This document shows positions 49,880 through 59,627 of a stretch of 64,000 nt of DNA, in pieces; the first letter of the stretch is position 1, and the number at the start of each line of letters is the position of its first letter. The DNA is from Clostridia bacterium. Its GTDB lineage: Bacteria; Bacillota; Clostridia; Oscillospirales; Acutalibacteraceae. The notes under the pieces are model-generated. The model made no database searches and was not told the DNA's origin. It saw only the letters and a list, made by a program, of their open reading frames with translations. Both the position numbers and the translations under genes were made by a program. The stretch is from contig JAFQSP010000014.1 in assembly GCA_017409475.1 (NCBI GenBank), positions 62,001-126,000 of the forward strand, written 5' to 3'.

Positions 49880-51598
49880 ATGGATAAAATTAAAAGTTTA
49901 TATGACCTTTGGTGCGAAAGAGCCACCGACAAGGCGATTTTAGACGAGCTTAATTCGATAAAAGGCGATGACGAGGCTATTCTCGACCGCTTTTATCGTG
50001 AATTAGATTTCGGTACAGCAGGGCTCAGAGGAGTTATCGGCGCGGGTACCAATAGAATGAACATCTATACCGTTGGACGTGCAACCCAAGGCTTTGCCGA
50101 ATACATTCTCACGGTAGCCAAGAATAAGAGGGTTGCCATCGGCTACGACAGCCGCATCAACTCCGACGTTTTTTCAAAAACTGCCGCTACTGTTTTTGCC
50201 GCAAACGGAATAAAGGTTTGGCTCTATCCCGTTCTTGTTCCTACTCCAATGCTGTCCTTCGCAGTAAGGGAGCTCGGCTGTGACGCAGGTGTTGTCGTTA
50301 CGGCAAGCCACAATCCGTCAAAGTACAACGGATACAAGGCCTACGGCCCCGACGGCTGCCAGCTTAACACCGAGGCAAGTAAAGAGGTGCTCGGCTACGT
50401 CGAAAAGGTTGACACCTTCGACGGCGTTAAAAAGCTCGACTTCGACGAGGCTGTAAAGAGCGGAATGATTGAATTTATCGGCAACGATATTTTCGAAAAA
50501 TACTATGAAAACGTTATGGCTCAGTCGGTCAATCCTGAAATTCTTAAATCGGCAGGACTTAAAATCATATACACCGCACTTAACGGCTCGGGTAACATTC
50601 CGGTTAGAACGGTACTCAGCCGTATGGGCGTAAACGATATTACAATCGTTCCCGAACAGGAATTGCCCGACGGCAACTTCCCCACTGTACCATATCCCAA
50701 TCCCGAAATCAGAGAGGCGTTTACTCTTGCACTCGACCTTGCTAAAAAGGTTGAACCCGATATTCTTCTCGCAACCGACCCCGACTGTGACCGCGTTGGT
50801 ATCGCAGTTAAAGACGGCGGCGACTATACCCTTATGTCAGGCAACGAGGTTGGCGCAGTTATGCTCTATTATCTGCTCAGCCAGCGAACAGAAAAGGGTA
50901 CAATGCCGATAAATCCCTTGATGGTAAAAACAATTGTTACCTCCCGTCTTTGTGATAAAATTGCGGCTGATTTCGGCTGTGAGGTTATCGATATTCTTAC
51001 CGGATTCAAGTATATCGGTGAGCAAATCGGTATTCTTGAAGCAAAGGGTGAAGAAAACCGTTATATCATGGGATTTGAAGAAAGCTACGGCTACCTCGTT
51101 GGCAGCTATGTTCGTGACAAGGACGCTGTTATCGGCTCACTCATAATTTGCGAAATGGCGGCATTCTTTAAAAAGCAGAATAAGACGCTCATAGACGTTT
51201 TAAACGAGCTTTATGAAAAATACGGCGTATTCATGCACAAGCAGATGAGCTTCGCCTTTGAAGGTGCCGAGGGAATGAAGATAATGGCCGATACAATGGC
51301 ATCCCTTCGCTCAAATCCGCCTAAGGAAATTGCACACATGACGGTTACAAAGATATGCGACTACGAAACTCAGGTTGCTACCGACACCGAAAGCGGCAAA
51401 AGTGAGGCCATCAATTTGCCGAAATCAAACGTTCTTGCATATGTCCTTTCGGGCGGCGCAGAGGCAATTGTACGTCCGTCGGGCACCGAACCGAAGATTA
51501 AGATTTATTTAACCGCTATTGCAGATTCGACAGAAAATGCCGACAGCTTGATGAAAGAGCTCGAAAAGGCGGCAAAGCCACTTCTTGGCATTAATTAA
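49880..51598 (+). CDS. Phosphoglucomutase/phosphomannomutase
   Basis: 572 residues, the long clostridial PgcA-like form. It interconverts glucose-6-phosphate and glucose-1-phosphate. FGTAGLRGVIGAGTNRMN is the start, VVVTASHNPSKYNGYK has the phospho-Ser, LATDPDCDRVGIA the metal loop, MGFEESYGYLVG the sugar loop and RPSGTEPKIKIYL the phosphate-binding domain. It links glycolysis with the glgC/glgD/glgA products in this window, and with cell envelope sugars. Own promoter and terminator. Confidence 0.94.
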   Translation: MDKIKSLYDLWCERATDKAILDELNSIKGDDEAILDRFYRELDFGTAGLRGVIGAGTNRMNIYTVGRATQGFAEYILTVAKNKRVAIGYDSRINSDVFSKTAATVFAANGIKVWLYPVLVPTPMLSFAVRELGCDAGVVVTASHNPSKYNGYKAYGPDGCQLNTEASKEVLGYVEKVDTFDGVKKLDFDEAVKSGMIEFIGNDIFEKYYENVMAQSVNPEILKSAGLKIIYTALNGSGNIPVRTVLSRMGVNDITIVPEQELPDGNFPTVPYPNPEIREAFTLALDLAKKVEPDILLATDPDCDRVGIAVKDGGDYTLMSGNEVGAVMLYYLLSQRTEKGTMPINPLMVKTIVTSRLCDKIAADFGCEVIDILTGFKYIGEQIGILEAKGEENRYIMGFEESYGYLVGSYVRDKDAVIGSLIICEMAAFFKKQNKTLIDVLNELYEKYGVFMHKQMSFAFEGAEGMKIMADTMASLRSNPPKEIAHMTVTKICDYETQVATDTESGKSEAINLPKSNVLAYVLSGGAEAIVRPSGTEPKIKIYLTAIADSTENADSLMKELEKAAKPLLGIN

Positions 51599-51604
51599 AA
51601 TAAT

Positions 51605-51646
51605 AAAACGCCGTATGATTAAAATAACCATGCGGCGTTTATTTTC
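51605..51646 (+). terminator. Terminator after phosphoglucomutase
   Basis: AAACGCCGTATG pairs with CATGCGGCGTTT (one G-T), then ATTTTC. Ends 15 bases before the next gene. Confidence 0.75.
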
Positions 51647-51664
51647 ACAAAAAAGAGGAATCAG

Positions 51665-53407
51665 ATGAAAAAAGCAATTTGCATTTTACTTTCGCTTGTG
51701 CTGATTTTGCTTTTCGGCTGTACCGAAAACGAAAAGAAGCCGACCGAAAGCACACCGTCAAGCGACGTTAGTTCCGAGGTTGTTGACCAGCCGGGAGCCG
51801 CAATTGAAGAGGTTGAAATTAGCGCGTCACTTTCGGCCGAAAGTACCACCGTGCTCGACGTTAAAAGCGCCGAAATATTCAACCAATTAAGCGAAGAAAA
51901 AACTCCGTCAAACGCTATTTTCTATCTCGACGACGAGCTTTTTGTTGTCAGCGACGATGGACTTTATGTGCCGTTTGATGCGGCTGTTTCCATGTGCAGC
52001 GAAGGCATTATTCCCGTACTTTATGTCAAAACGAAAAAGGCGGCAAAAGCGCTTTCGGATAGGCTGAAAACCGGTGATATAACCGACTGTATCGTTATGT
52101 CGGACAATGCCGAGCTTGTGAACATGGTAAGAGAAGCCGCACCGAAAATTAGCGGTGCTATCGACGCGCGCGAAAACAAGCTTGACGATGATATAACCTA
52201 TCTTATTCAGCTTCGTGACGAGGCCAACCGAAACAAAGCGAAAATCATCCTTTTCGGCTCGCACGCCTCGAATGAACAAATCGTTTATTTGCAAAAGCGA
52301 CTTATGACCATTTGGGTCGAAACTGCCGACGATACAGTTGAGGCCCATTGTAACGCCTTCACAAGCGGCGCAAACGGAATTGTTTCTGCGAATAGCAAGA
52401 GTGTTTTTGACGCAATTGATATTTTTGAAAAGGATACCATATTCCGCGAACCTTTTATTGTCGGTCACCGAGGTCAGCCGGCAACAAATGCAGACAATTC
52501 CCTTTCGGGCGCAAGAGCCGCCATAGATTCGGGCGCTGATATGGTTGAATGTGACGTTTATTTGAGCGCCGACAAGGAATTTGTAGTTCTTCACAGTAAC
52601 GATATTTCGTATTACACCGAGGGAGTTGGCAAGGTTGAGGAGCTTCGAACCGAACAAATTCAATTTTTCATTTTAAAAGGGACACAAGACGAGCATATTC
52701 CTAAATTACAGGAATTTTTCGATAGCTTCAGAAACGATGATATAATGCATTCTATCGAGATTAAAACCTCTGATACAGACGCGGTTTACTGGCTTCGCGA
52801 CCTTATAGCCGCAAACGGTGTTTCGCATCAAGTCAATCTCATTTCATTTAACCTCAGCCAGCTAAAGCTTGCACGCGAGGTTATGCCCGAAATTTCGTGC
52901 GGTTATCTTGGCACCGTCGACGGAATTTATTCCGATATTGCCCCGTTTCTTAACCAATACAATCTTTCATACCACCCCTCTAATTCAAGGATGTCACCGG
53001 GCAACGCATATGAGCTTAACAACCGCGGAATAAGCGTAAACACCTGGACCTATTCAAAGGAAGACCCCCTTTTGAACGATGTCTTAAACGGGTATTCGTC
53101 TCTTACAACCGACGGCGCACTTTGGGCATCCGACCTTGTGACAAAAATAGCAGCCGATGAGAAAATGAGCATAAAGCTTGGCGAAGAGATTAAATTCACC
53201 GCTACAGCTATCACAAAAAACGCTGAAAAAGAAATTGAATGTGAGCCAATTGTAATGGATGGCGATATTGAATTCATAAAAGGTGAAAACGGCTATACCC
53301 CGTCAAAAAAAGGCAATGCAACCATCCTTCTCAAACACGCCAGCGTTATCAAAAACGGAAAAGTTGTTTACCACTATTCTCAGTCGGTAAAGGTTGCAGT
53401 TGAATAA
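51665..53407 (+). CDS. Glycerophosphodiester phosphodiesterase lipoprotein with two barrel-like halves
   Basis: 580 residues. Lipoprotein signal with LLFGC (Cys19), then a Ser/Pro/Glu-rich linker. Residues about 60-250 look like a degraded GDPD barrel (GIIPVLYVKTKKAAKALSDRL, GANGIVSANSKSVFDAI) without catalytic residues; residues 263-500 are an intact GDPD domain with FIVGHRGQPA (His268), MVECDVYLS (Glu/Asp) and VVLHSNDI (His). The C-terminal about 80 residues resemble a beta-sandwich (Big-like). It would hydrolyse glycerophosphodiesters or teichoic acid fragments outside the cell. It is upstream of a phosphate transporter, which fits phosphate supply. Confidence 0.87.
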   Translation: MKKAICILLSLVLILLFGCTENEKKPTESTPSSDVSSEVVDQPGAAIEEVEISASLSAESTTVLDVKSAEIFNQLSEEKTPSNAIFYLDDELFVVSDDGLYVPFDAAVSMCSEGIIPVLYVKTKKAAKALSDRLKTGDITDCIVMSDNAELVNMVREAAPKISGAIDARENKLDDDITYLIQLRDEANRNKAKIILFGSHASNEQIVYLQKRLMTIWVETADDTVEAHCNAFTSGANGIVSANSKSVFDAIDIFEKDTIFREPFIVGHRGQPATNADNSLSGARAAIDSGADMVECDVYLSADKEFVVLHSNDISYYTEGVGKVEELRTEQIQFFILKGTQDEHIPKLQEFFDSFRNDDIMHSIEIKTSDTDAVYWLRDLIAANGVSHQVNLISFNLSQLKLAREVMPEISCGYLGTVDGIYSDIAPFLNQYNLSYHPSNSRMSPGNAYELNNRGISVNTWTYSKEDPLLNDVLNGYSSLTTDGALWASDLVTKIAADEKMSIKLGEEIKFTATAITKNAEKEIECEPIVMDGDIEFIKGENGYTPSKKGNATILLKHASVIKNGKVVYHYSQSVKVAVE

Positions 53408-53421
53408 AACCCAGGAATCTA

Positions 53422-53450
53422 TTGATTTTATTTGAATATTATAATATAAT
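53422..53450 (+). promoter_or_regulatory. Promoter of the PiT gene
   Basis: TTGATT (53422-53427) and TATAAT (53445-53450) with 17 bases between. No Pho box was recognised. Confidence 0.6.
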
Positions 53451-53500
53451 TAAGATATATGGGGAAAATTTGTTTCCGGTGAAACCAATGAGGTGAATTT

Positions 53501-54553
53501 ATGGCAATTACCGATTTTATCGGTCAAATGATACAAAATCCAATGTTGCTGGTTTCCACCCTTTTAACATTGGGCGTCATTCTCGTAAACGGATGGACAG
53601 ATGCGCCAAACGCTATTGCCACCTGCGTTTCGACAAGGGCAATCGGCGTTAGAAAGGCCATTATTATGGCGGCAATTTTTAACTTTCTCGGCGTTTTTGT
53701 AATGACGTCAATCAACGCTTCGGTAGCCGCTACTATTTATAACATGGTTGATTTCGGCAACAATAGCGGTAATGCGCTGATAGCCCTTTGCGCCGCCATG
53801 TCGGCCATCGTAATTTGGGCTACTGCGGCATGGTATTTCGGCATACCGACAAGCGAAAGTCACGCGCTTATTGCGGGAATTTCGGGCGCTGCCGTTGCAG
53901 TAAACAACAGCTTCGACGGAATTAAAGGCGCCGAATGGATGAAGGTGCTTTACGGAATCGTGCTTTCTACCCTGCTCGGATTTGTGCTCGGCTTCATTTC
54001 ATCAAAAATTACAGTTTTCATCTTTCAGAACAAAAACAGACTCAAATCGGAACGGTTTTTTTCGGGCGCCCAGGTTACAGGAGGTGCCGCAATGGCATTC
54101 ATGCACGGCGCTCAAGACGGTCAAAAATTTATGGCAATTTTCCTTCTCGGTGCCGCACTTGTAAAGGGTGAATCAACCGGCTCATTCGAGGGGACACCGC
54201 CCTTCTGGCTCATGATACTCGTTTCGCTCATAATGGGGCTCGGAACCTCAATCGGCGGCTACCGAATCATAAAATCGGTCGGAATGGATATGGTTAAATT
54301 AAAGCCGTATCAGGGCTTTGCCGCCGACTTTGCCGCTACACTTTGTCTTCTCCTATCGTCGCTGACAGGAATCCCCGTCAGCACAACCCACACAAAAACC
54401 ACGTCAATAATGGGCGTTGGCGCAGCAAGAAGAATGAGCAACGTCAACTGGGGCGTTGTAAAGGAGCTTGTCTTTACCTGGATATTCACGTTCCCGGGAT
54501 GCGGACTTCTCGGGTATATAATGGCTAAGCTGTTTATCATGATTTTCGGATAA
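53501..54553 (+). CDS. pit: Inorganic phosphate transporter, PiT family
   Basis: 350 residues, about ten membrane helices. The two inverted signature segments are GWTDAPNAIATCVSTRA and the later SLTGIPVSTTHTKTTSIMGVG. It imports metal-phosphate by proton symport. The DUF47 gene follows after 14 bases, the usual Firmicute pair. A GGTG ribosome binding site precedes the ATG. Confidence 0.94.
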   Translation: MAITDFIGQMIQNPMLLVSTLLTLGVILVNGWTDAPNAIATCVSTRAIGVRKAIIMAAIFNFLGVFVMTSINASVAATIYNMVDFGNNSGNALIALCAAMSAIVIWATAAWYFGIPTSESHALIAGISGAAVAVNNSFDGIKGAEWMKVLYGIVLSTLLGFVLGFISSKITVFIFQNKNRLKSERFFSGAQVTGGAAMAFMHGAQDGQKFMAIFLLGAALVKGESTGSFEGTPPFWLMILVSLIMGLGTSIGGYRIIKSVGMDMVKLKPYQGFAADFAATLCLLLSSLTGIPVSTTHTKTTSIMGVGAARRMSNVNWGVVKELVFTWIFTFPGCGLLGYIMAKLFIMIFG

Positions 54554-54567
54554 AAAGGAGAGCAAAA

Positions 54568-55188
54568 ATGGCAAGAATTAAGAATGATTACTTTAAATTA
54601 GTCGAGCAGCAGGTTGAATACTGTGTAAAGGCTTCCGACCTTCTTGAAGAAATTTTGTGTAGCTACTCAGCAACGAGCATTCCGTTTCAGAAGGAAAAAA
54701 TGCACGAAATTGAACGCAAGGCAGACGAGCTTCACCACGATATTTTAACCAAACTTTCGGTTGAATTCATTACCCCGATTGACCAGGAGGATATTCTCCG
54801 TCTTGTTCAAATTATTGACGACGTGACCGATGCTCTTGACGAGGTTGTGCTCGAATTTTATATGTACAGCGTTTACGAAATGCCCGCCGAAGCGCCGGCA
54901 CTTTCGAAAATCGTTAACCGCTGTGTAAAGGCGCTTCACGAAGCCGTAAAGGAGCTCAAAAACTTTAAAAAGCCCGACCTTCTCCGTAATTTACTTGTAA
55001 AGGTGAACACAATTGAAGGCGACGCCGATGCCGCCTATGTCGAAGCAATTCACAATCTTTTTAAAAGCACTTGTGACGCGAAAAAGCTCATTTCGGACAA
55101 GGCAATTTACGAAAGTCTCGAAAACTGTTGCGACCTTTGTGAGCACGCATCCGACGTTATTGAGCAGATAATTATTAAAAATACATAA
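54568..55188 (+). CDS. DUF47 family (PhoU-like) accessory protein of the PiT transporter
   Basis: 206 residues, all helical. DYFKLVEQQVEYCVKASDLL, HEIERKADELHHDILTKLS with the E..D..H metal-cluster pattern, ITPIDQEDILRLVQIIDDVTDALD and CDLCEHASDVIEQIIIK are typical. It probably controls PiT, as PhoU does for the Pst system. AAAGGAGAG precedes the ATG; same transcript as pit. Confidence 0.93.
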   Translation: MARIKNDYFKLVEQQVEYCVKASDLLEEILCSYSATSIPFQKEKMHEIERKADELHHDILTKLSVEFITPIDQEDILRLVQIIDDVTDALDEVVLEFYMYSVYEMPAEAPALSKIVNRCVKALHEAVKELKNFKKPDLLRNLLVKVNTIEGDADAAYVEAIHNLFKSTCDAKKLISDKAIYESLENCCDLCEHASDVIEQIIIKNT

Positions 55189-55239
55189 ATTTAAAGTAGC
55201 AACCTTTTCTTAAAAATAATTTAAGGCGGTGTATTATTT

Positions 55240-57195
55240 ATGCTGACTCTAAAAAAGATAGTATCCTTAATTTTAGCCATTACTATGATTGTACTGGCCG
55301 TCATCCCCGCAAATGCAAACTCGGACACATCAACTGACGATATCGGCGTAATCGATATGGTCGGCGAGGTTTCCATTTCTCAAGACAAGATGGGAAGCGC
55401 CGAAAAACGCGAAACGATAACCGTTGACTATGATTATCATCGCAGTATGATTACTCGTTCATGCGGCGCCTTCTTTGCAGCAAGAAATGCTGTATCCGAA
55501 TGGGATTTTTCAACCCATTTCGGCTACGATTATCTTTCCTCATTTGAAAACGGAGATATAATGCAGGCGGTTTATTTCGACCTTTATTCCCTCTGCGTTT
55601 CGCTTATGAATGACAACTACGATATTGAATGTCTTAATATTGCCGGGGGCAACTTCTACATCTATGGCTACGTTTATGAAGATGAGTATCAAGAGCTTAC
55701 GGACAAAGAGCTAATGGAAATTTATTTCCTGTTTAAGAATGATTTTCCACAGTTTTACTGGCTTTCAAACATCGCAATAGCAGGTGGCGGTGCAATATAC
55801 GTTGCCGTTTTTGACGAATTTGCTACAGGTGGGGCAAGAGCCGAATATTCCGCCCAGTATCAAGCCGCTGCCGACCAAATTATTTGGCAGGCTTCGAGAT
55901 TCAAAACCAAATTTGAAAAGGCGGAATTCGTCCACGATATAATTTGCAAAAAAATGAGCTATGCCTCTGACAGCAGCAGTGCTACCGGTTGGGTTGATAA
56001 TGGATTCACCCATTCGATAATCGGTGCACTCGTAAAAGGCTCAGGTGTTTGCGACGGATATTCAAAGGCGTTTCAGTATATCATGAATCGACTCGGTATA
56101 AACTGCCTGCTCATTACAGGAGATGCAAACGGCTCACACGCATGGAACCTTGTCGAAATGGATAACGGAGAATATTATTTCCTCGACTTGACATGGGACG
56201 ATATTGACATCGGAAATATTAACCTCTATTACGACTATTTCTTAATTGACAGCGACGAATTTTTAAGCACGCATACGCCCTTGTCTCCGATGGGAATTGA
56301 CAAAAACTTTGCATCGAAGCTACCGCATCTTTCTCACGATAACTCATACTCGTTCTACAACCGCCACCATTTATACATAAGCGAATATTCATTAAAGAAT
56401 TATAGCTCGGTTATTCGCAACTCAATTGAACTTTATAAACAGAAGGACAGCTCGGTCGGTTATTTAAAATTTGACGAAAGCATTTCTGCCGCTGATATAA
56501 GTAACATGCTCGGTCACCTCACCTATTTCGCCGAAATGCTCGAAACCACCGACGGAAAGAGCCTTAGCGGTTCGTTTAGCTGTCTCGGCAATGAATATTT
56601 CTACGCCTTCACCGAAGATGGCGAATATGATGCCGACGTTTACGGTGTAACCCTTTATGACGACGGCAAAAAAATCGGCAAATTTAACACGGTAAACGGC
56701 GCTGTAAATGCAATGGAAAATGACGGCTCAGAATACACAATTGAGCTTGGCGAAATCGCCGATATTTATCCTTATACCGAATTTCCGGCTAATTGCTCGG
56801 TTACCTTCAAGGGAAACGAAGACAGCTACCTTTACATTCACTCGGATATTACATTCGACTGTGATATCACCTTTGACACGGTGGTTTTATATGGTCTCGG
56901 CTACTTTGACGAGGGCAAAGAAAAAACCATTCAATACACCGACAGCTTAACCGAAAAGGGTGATGTATATCTGGCGAATATTATTCTCGAATTTTTAAAG
57001 AAAATTATAAAGGGCGACCTTGACGGAGATAAATCGGTTACCGCAGCCGACATCCTAAATCTCGAACAGTATTTTCTCGGTTTGCTGAACACCGACGGCT
57101 ATGACGATATTTTATCTATCACCGACATAAACGATGACAGCATAGTTGACAGTACCGACCTGATGATACTGCAAATGAACATCATAAACGCATAA
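55240..57195 (+). CDS. Secreted transglutaminase-like protein with C-terminal dockerin
   Basis: 651 residues with a signal peptide (IVSLILAITMIVLAVIPANA). The transglutaminase/peptidase-like core has GSGVCDGYSKAF (Cys271), GSHAWN (His300) and YYFLDLTWDD (Asp316). A middle part of unknown fold follows. Residues 591-651 form a type I dockerin with two calcium loops, GDLDGDKSVTAADILNL and DINDDSIVDSTDLMILQ. Dockerins attach enzymes to cohesin scaffolds, so this organism probably has cellulosome-like or other cohesin partners elsewhere. A GGCGG-type ribosome site precedes the ATG. It ends at a terminator. Confidence 0.88.
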   Translation: MLTLKKIVSLILAITMIVLAVIPANANSDTSTDDIGVIDMVGEVSISQDKMGSAEKRETITVDYDYHRSMITRSCGAFFAARNAVSEWDFSTHFGYDYLSSFENGDIMQAVYFDLYSLCVSLMNDNYDIECLNIAGGNFYIYGYVYEDEYQELTDKELMEIYFLFKNDFPQFYWLSNIAIAGGGAIYVAVFDEFATGGARAEYSAQYQAAADQIIWQASRFKTKFEKAEFVHDIICKKMSYASDSSSATGWVDNGFTHSIIGALVKGSGVCDGYSKAFQYIMNRLGINCLLITGDANGSHAWNLVEMDNGEYYFLDLTWDDIDIGNINLYYDYFLIDSDEFLSTHTPLSPMGIDKNFASKLPHLSHDNSYSFYNRHHLYISEYSLKNYSSVIRNSIELYKQKDSSVGYLKFDESISAADISNMLGHLTYFAEMLETTDGKSLSGSFSCLGNEYFYAFTEDGEYDADVYGVTLYDDGKKIGKFNTVNGAVNAMENDGSEYTIELGEIADIYPYTEFPANCSVTFKGNEDSYLYIHSDITFDCDITFDTVVLYGLGYFDEGKEKTIQYTDSLTEKGDVYLANIILEFLKKIIKGDLDGDKSVTAADILNLEQYFLGLLNTDGYDDILSITDINDDSIVDSTDLMILQMNIINA

Positions 57196-57198
57196 TAT

Positions 57199-57241
57199 AA
57201 ACCGACCTTGACAGATAATGTACGAGGTCGGTTATTTTTTT
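57199..57241. terminator. Terminator between dockerin protein and SDR genes
   Basis: AACCGACCT and AGGTCGGTT pair over 9 bp around a 16-base loop; TTATTTTTTT follows on the plus strand. Confidence 0.8.
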
Positions 57242-58115
57242 ATTTAAGCTTTGAATATATGCTTTCCGCAGTTTGATAAATTCGGTCGATTTCGGCTTTT
57301 TCGGCTATTTTTAGCATCTTCTTTAACGGATAGCCCCATATATTAAACAGCTTCGGGCCAATCCACGAGTACCCATCGGTATGGTCAAAAAGTCCCTTTA
57401 ATATGCTCAGCACCGCCTTTTTCGGCCTCATAAATATTATTTTCATCGGATGCTTTATAATGGCGAAAATGAGGGGTGGATAATGGGCGGTGATATTCGT
57501 AAAGGTGATACCCGGGTGAACAACCGAAAGCATTTTTTCTTCCGTTTTCATTAGCTCATAAAGCGAAAACATGAGATATCTTTTTGAATTTCCGTAAACG
57601 AGATTTGAACGACTGCGGGTAGAAAAATCAATATCGTCGGTGTCGGTTGCCGAGTAATTATGAGCGATACTGCCGATGGCGATAACCCTTCCCTTTCGGG
57701 CGGCTAAAATGGGCATAAGCTCGCGGGTGATGTAATAGGGTGACACAAAATTTATCTGAAATACATTGTCATAACCCGTATCGCATTTTTTACGAGGTAT
57801 GCTGTACGCCGCCGCATTCAAAACAAGATAGTCAATCGACATATCTTTCATCTGCTCGCAGGCTGATTTTACCGAGCCAAAATTCTCCATATCGGCTAAA
57901 ATCCGTGTGATTTTTGCATCGGGAAATTCGGCGACAAGCTCCTTTTCGAGCGCAGCCGACCTCGCTTGGTTTCGGTCGACGGTAATAAGATTTGCGCCCA
58001 GCATAACGACATAGCGTGAAAGTTCTCTACCGAGTCCACCCGTTGCCCCCGTAATTGCCACCGTCTTTCCGGAAAGAGAATATGTATTCTTTTCAAGCCA
58101 TTTTTTAATATTCAT
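57240..58115 (-). CDS. Short-chain dehydrogenase/reductase (atypical, larger)
   Basis: 291 residues. The cofactor loop is VAITGATGGLGRELSR, the Asn-Ala-Ala element LVLNAAAYS, and the active site SIAHNY... with YGNSKR (Tyr-x-x-x-Lys). The long C-terminal part (HPMKIIFMRPKKAVLSIL) may lie on the membrane, as in retinol-dehydrogenase-like SDRs. Substrate unknown. Divergent from the SulP gene. Confidence 0.85.
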   Translation of the reverse strand: MNIKKWLEKNTYSLSGKTVAITGATGGLGRELSRYVVMLGANLITVDRNQARSAALEKELVAEFPDAKITRILADMENFGSVKSACEQMKDMSIDYLVLNAAAYSIPRKKCDTGYDNVFQINFVSPYYITRELMPILAARKGRVIAIGSIAHNYSATDTDDIDFSTRSRSNLVYGNSKRYLMFSLYELMKTEEKMLSVVHPGITFTNITAHYPPLIFAIIKHPMKIIFMRPKKAVLSILKGLFDHTDGYSWIGPKLFNIWGYPLKKMLKIAEKAEIDRIYQTAESIYSKLK

Positions 58116-58291
58116 AAAACAAGTTTCCTCAGCTATTGTCTTTTATCATCATTTTACATTATTTTTGACGCATTATCAACCTCACAAAAAAGTAACGAAA
58201 AAGACCGAAAATTTTGTCGAAATATCAGTTGAATAATAAAATATGCTGTGATATATTATCTTAGTTGAATTTAAAAATTGAGGTATATAAG

Positions 58292-59575
58292 GTGAATTCA
58301 TTTTATTTAAAGCCGAAGCTGTTTTCGGTAATCAAAAGCTGTTCAAAAAATCAGGTCGTAAACGATATAATTGCAGGAATTATCGTTGCAATTATTGCGC
58401 TTCCGTTATCAATTGCTCTTGCGCTTGCGTCAGGAGTAAACCCGGAATGCGGAATTTATACCGCAATTGCCGCAGGATTCATAGTTTCGCTGTTTGGCGG
58501 TAGCCGAATTCAAATAGCGGGACCGACAGCCGCATTCGCCACAATTGTAGCAGGAATCGTCGCCACAAAAGGCATGAACGGATTAGTTACCGCCACCCTT
58601 TTGGCAGGAATTTTGCTCATAATAATGGGCGTTTGCAAGGTTGGCGCGCTTATAAAATACGTGCCCTCGACCATAACAATCGGCTTCACTGCAGGAATCG
58701 CCGTTACGATATTTTTCGGTCAGATAAAGGACTTTTTCGGCATCACCTATTCAAATGGTGTAAAGCCGATTGAGGCAATCGAAAAAATAGAAGCAAACAT
58801 CGAGCATTTCGGCACATTTAGCTGGCAGTCACTTTTAATCGGCATGATTTGTATGCTGATTTTAATAATTTACCCTAAGTTTGAAAAAAAGGTGCCACCG
58901 TCACTTATCGCGGTTATCGTAAGCGCCGCTTTGGTTGCGCTTATACCGAGCCTTAGCGAAAACGTCGCTACAATAGGTCGGCTTTATCAAATACCGAAGG
59001 GACTGCCGACTATTAATTTTTCGGGGCTTTCGTTCAACACCGACAGTATCATTTCGGCGCTTCCCGATGCATTCACAATAGCGGTTTTAGCGGGAATTGA
59101 GTCGCTTCTTTCCTGCGTTGTTGCTGATAAAATGGCGAATTCAAAGCACAATCCCCATGCCGAGCTTGTAGCTCAGGGGCTCGGTAACATCGGCTCGGTT
59201 TTATTCGGCGGAATCCCTGCAACAGGTGCCATTGCACGAACCGCCGCAAATGCAAAAAACGGCGGCAAAACGCCTATTGCTGGAATGGTTCACGCTGTTG
59301 TCCTTTTCCTCGTGCTTATTCTTCTTATGCCGTACGCCGAGCTTATTCCAATGCCTGCTATTGCAGCAATTCTTTTCATGGTTGCGTACAATATGAGCGA
59401 ATATAAGGAATTCATTAAAATTATAAAAAGCAACCCAATCAGCGACAAAATCGTTATGGCGGTCACGTTTCTCCTGACGGTTGTTTTCGACCTCGTCGTT
59501 GCGATTGGTGTAGGACTTTCCCTCACCGCTATCATTTATATTATAAAAAAATACATTTTTAAGAAAACGACTTAA
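58292..59575 (+). CDS. SulP family anion transporter without STAS domain
   Basis: 427 residues from a GTG at 58292, chosen because TGAGG lies eight bases upstream; the frame continues to a TTG at 58265 without a site. About twelve membrane helices: DIIAGIIVAIIALPLSIALAL and GGSRIQIAGPTAAFATIVA (SulP signatures, quoted in part), GGIPATGAIARTAANAKNGGK. It ends right after the last helix (YIIKKYIFKKTT), so the cytoplasmic STAS domain of most SulP proteins is missing. It may carry sulfate, bicarbonate or another anion. Confidence 0.88.
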   Translation: MNSFYLKPKLFSVIKSCSKNQVVNDIIAGIIVAIIALPLSIALALASGVNPECGIYTAIAAGFIVSLFGGSRIQIAGPTAAFATIVAGIVATKGMNGLVTATLLAGILLIIMGVCKVGALIKYVPSTITIGFTAGIAVTIFFGQIKDFFGITYSNGVKPIEAIEKIEANIEHFGTFSWQSLLIGMICMLILIIYPKFEKKVPPSLIAVIVSAALVALIPSLSENVATIGRLYQIPKGLPTINFSGLSFNTDSIISALPDAFTIAVLAGIESLLSCVVADKMANSKHNPHAELVAQGLGNIGSVLFGGIPATGAIARTAANAKNGGKTPIAGMVHAVVLFLVLILLMPYAELIPMPAIAAILFMVAYNMSEYKEFIKIIKSNPISDKIVMAVTFLLTVVFDLVVAIGVGLSLTAIIYIIKKYIFKKTT

Positions 59576-59578
59576 AAT

Positions 59579-59607
59579 AAAAACCGACCTCGAGGTCGGT
59601 TTTTTAT
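59579..59607. terminator. Bidirectional terminator between SulP and LicD genes
   Basis: AAAACCGACC-TCGA-GGTCGGTTTT with T's on one side and A's on the other. Confidence 0.9.
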
Positions 59608-59627
59608 ATTTATTACGGTTCTTTTTT

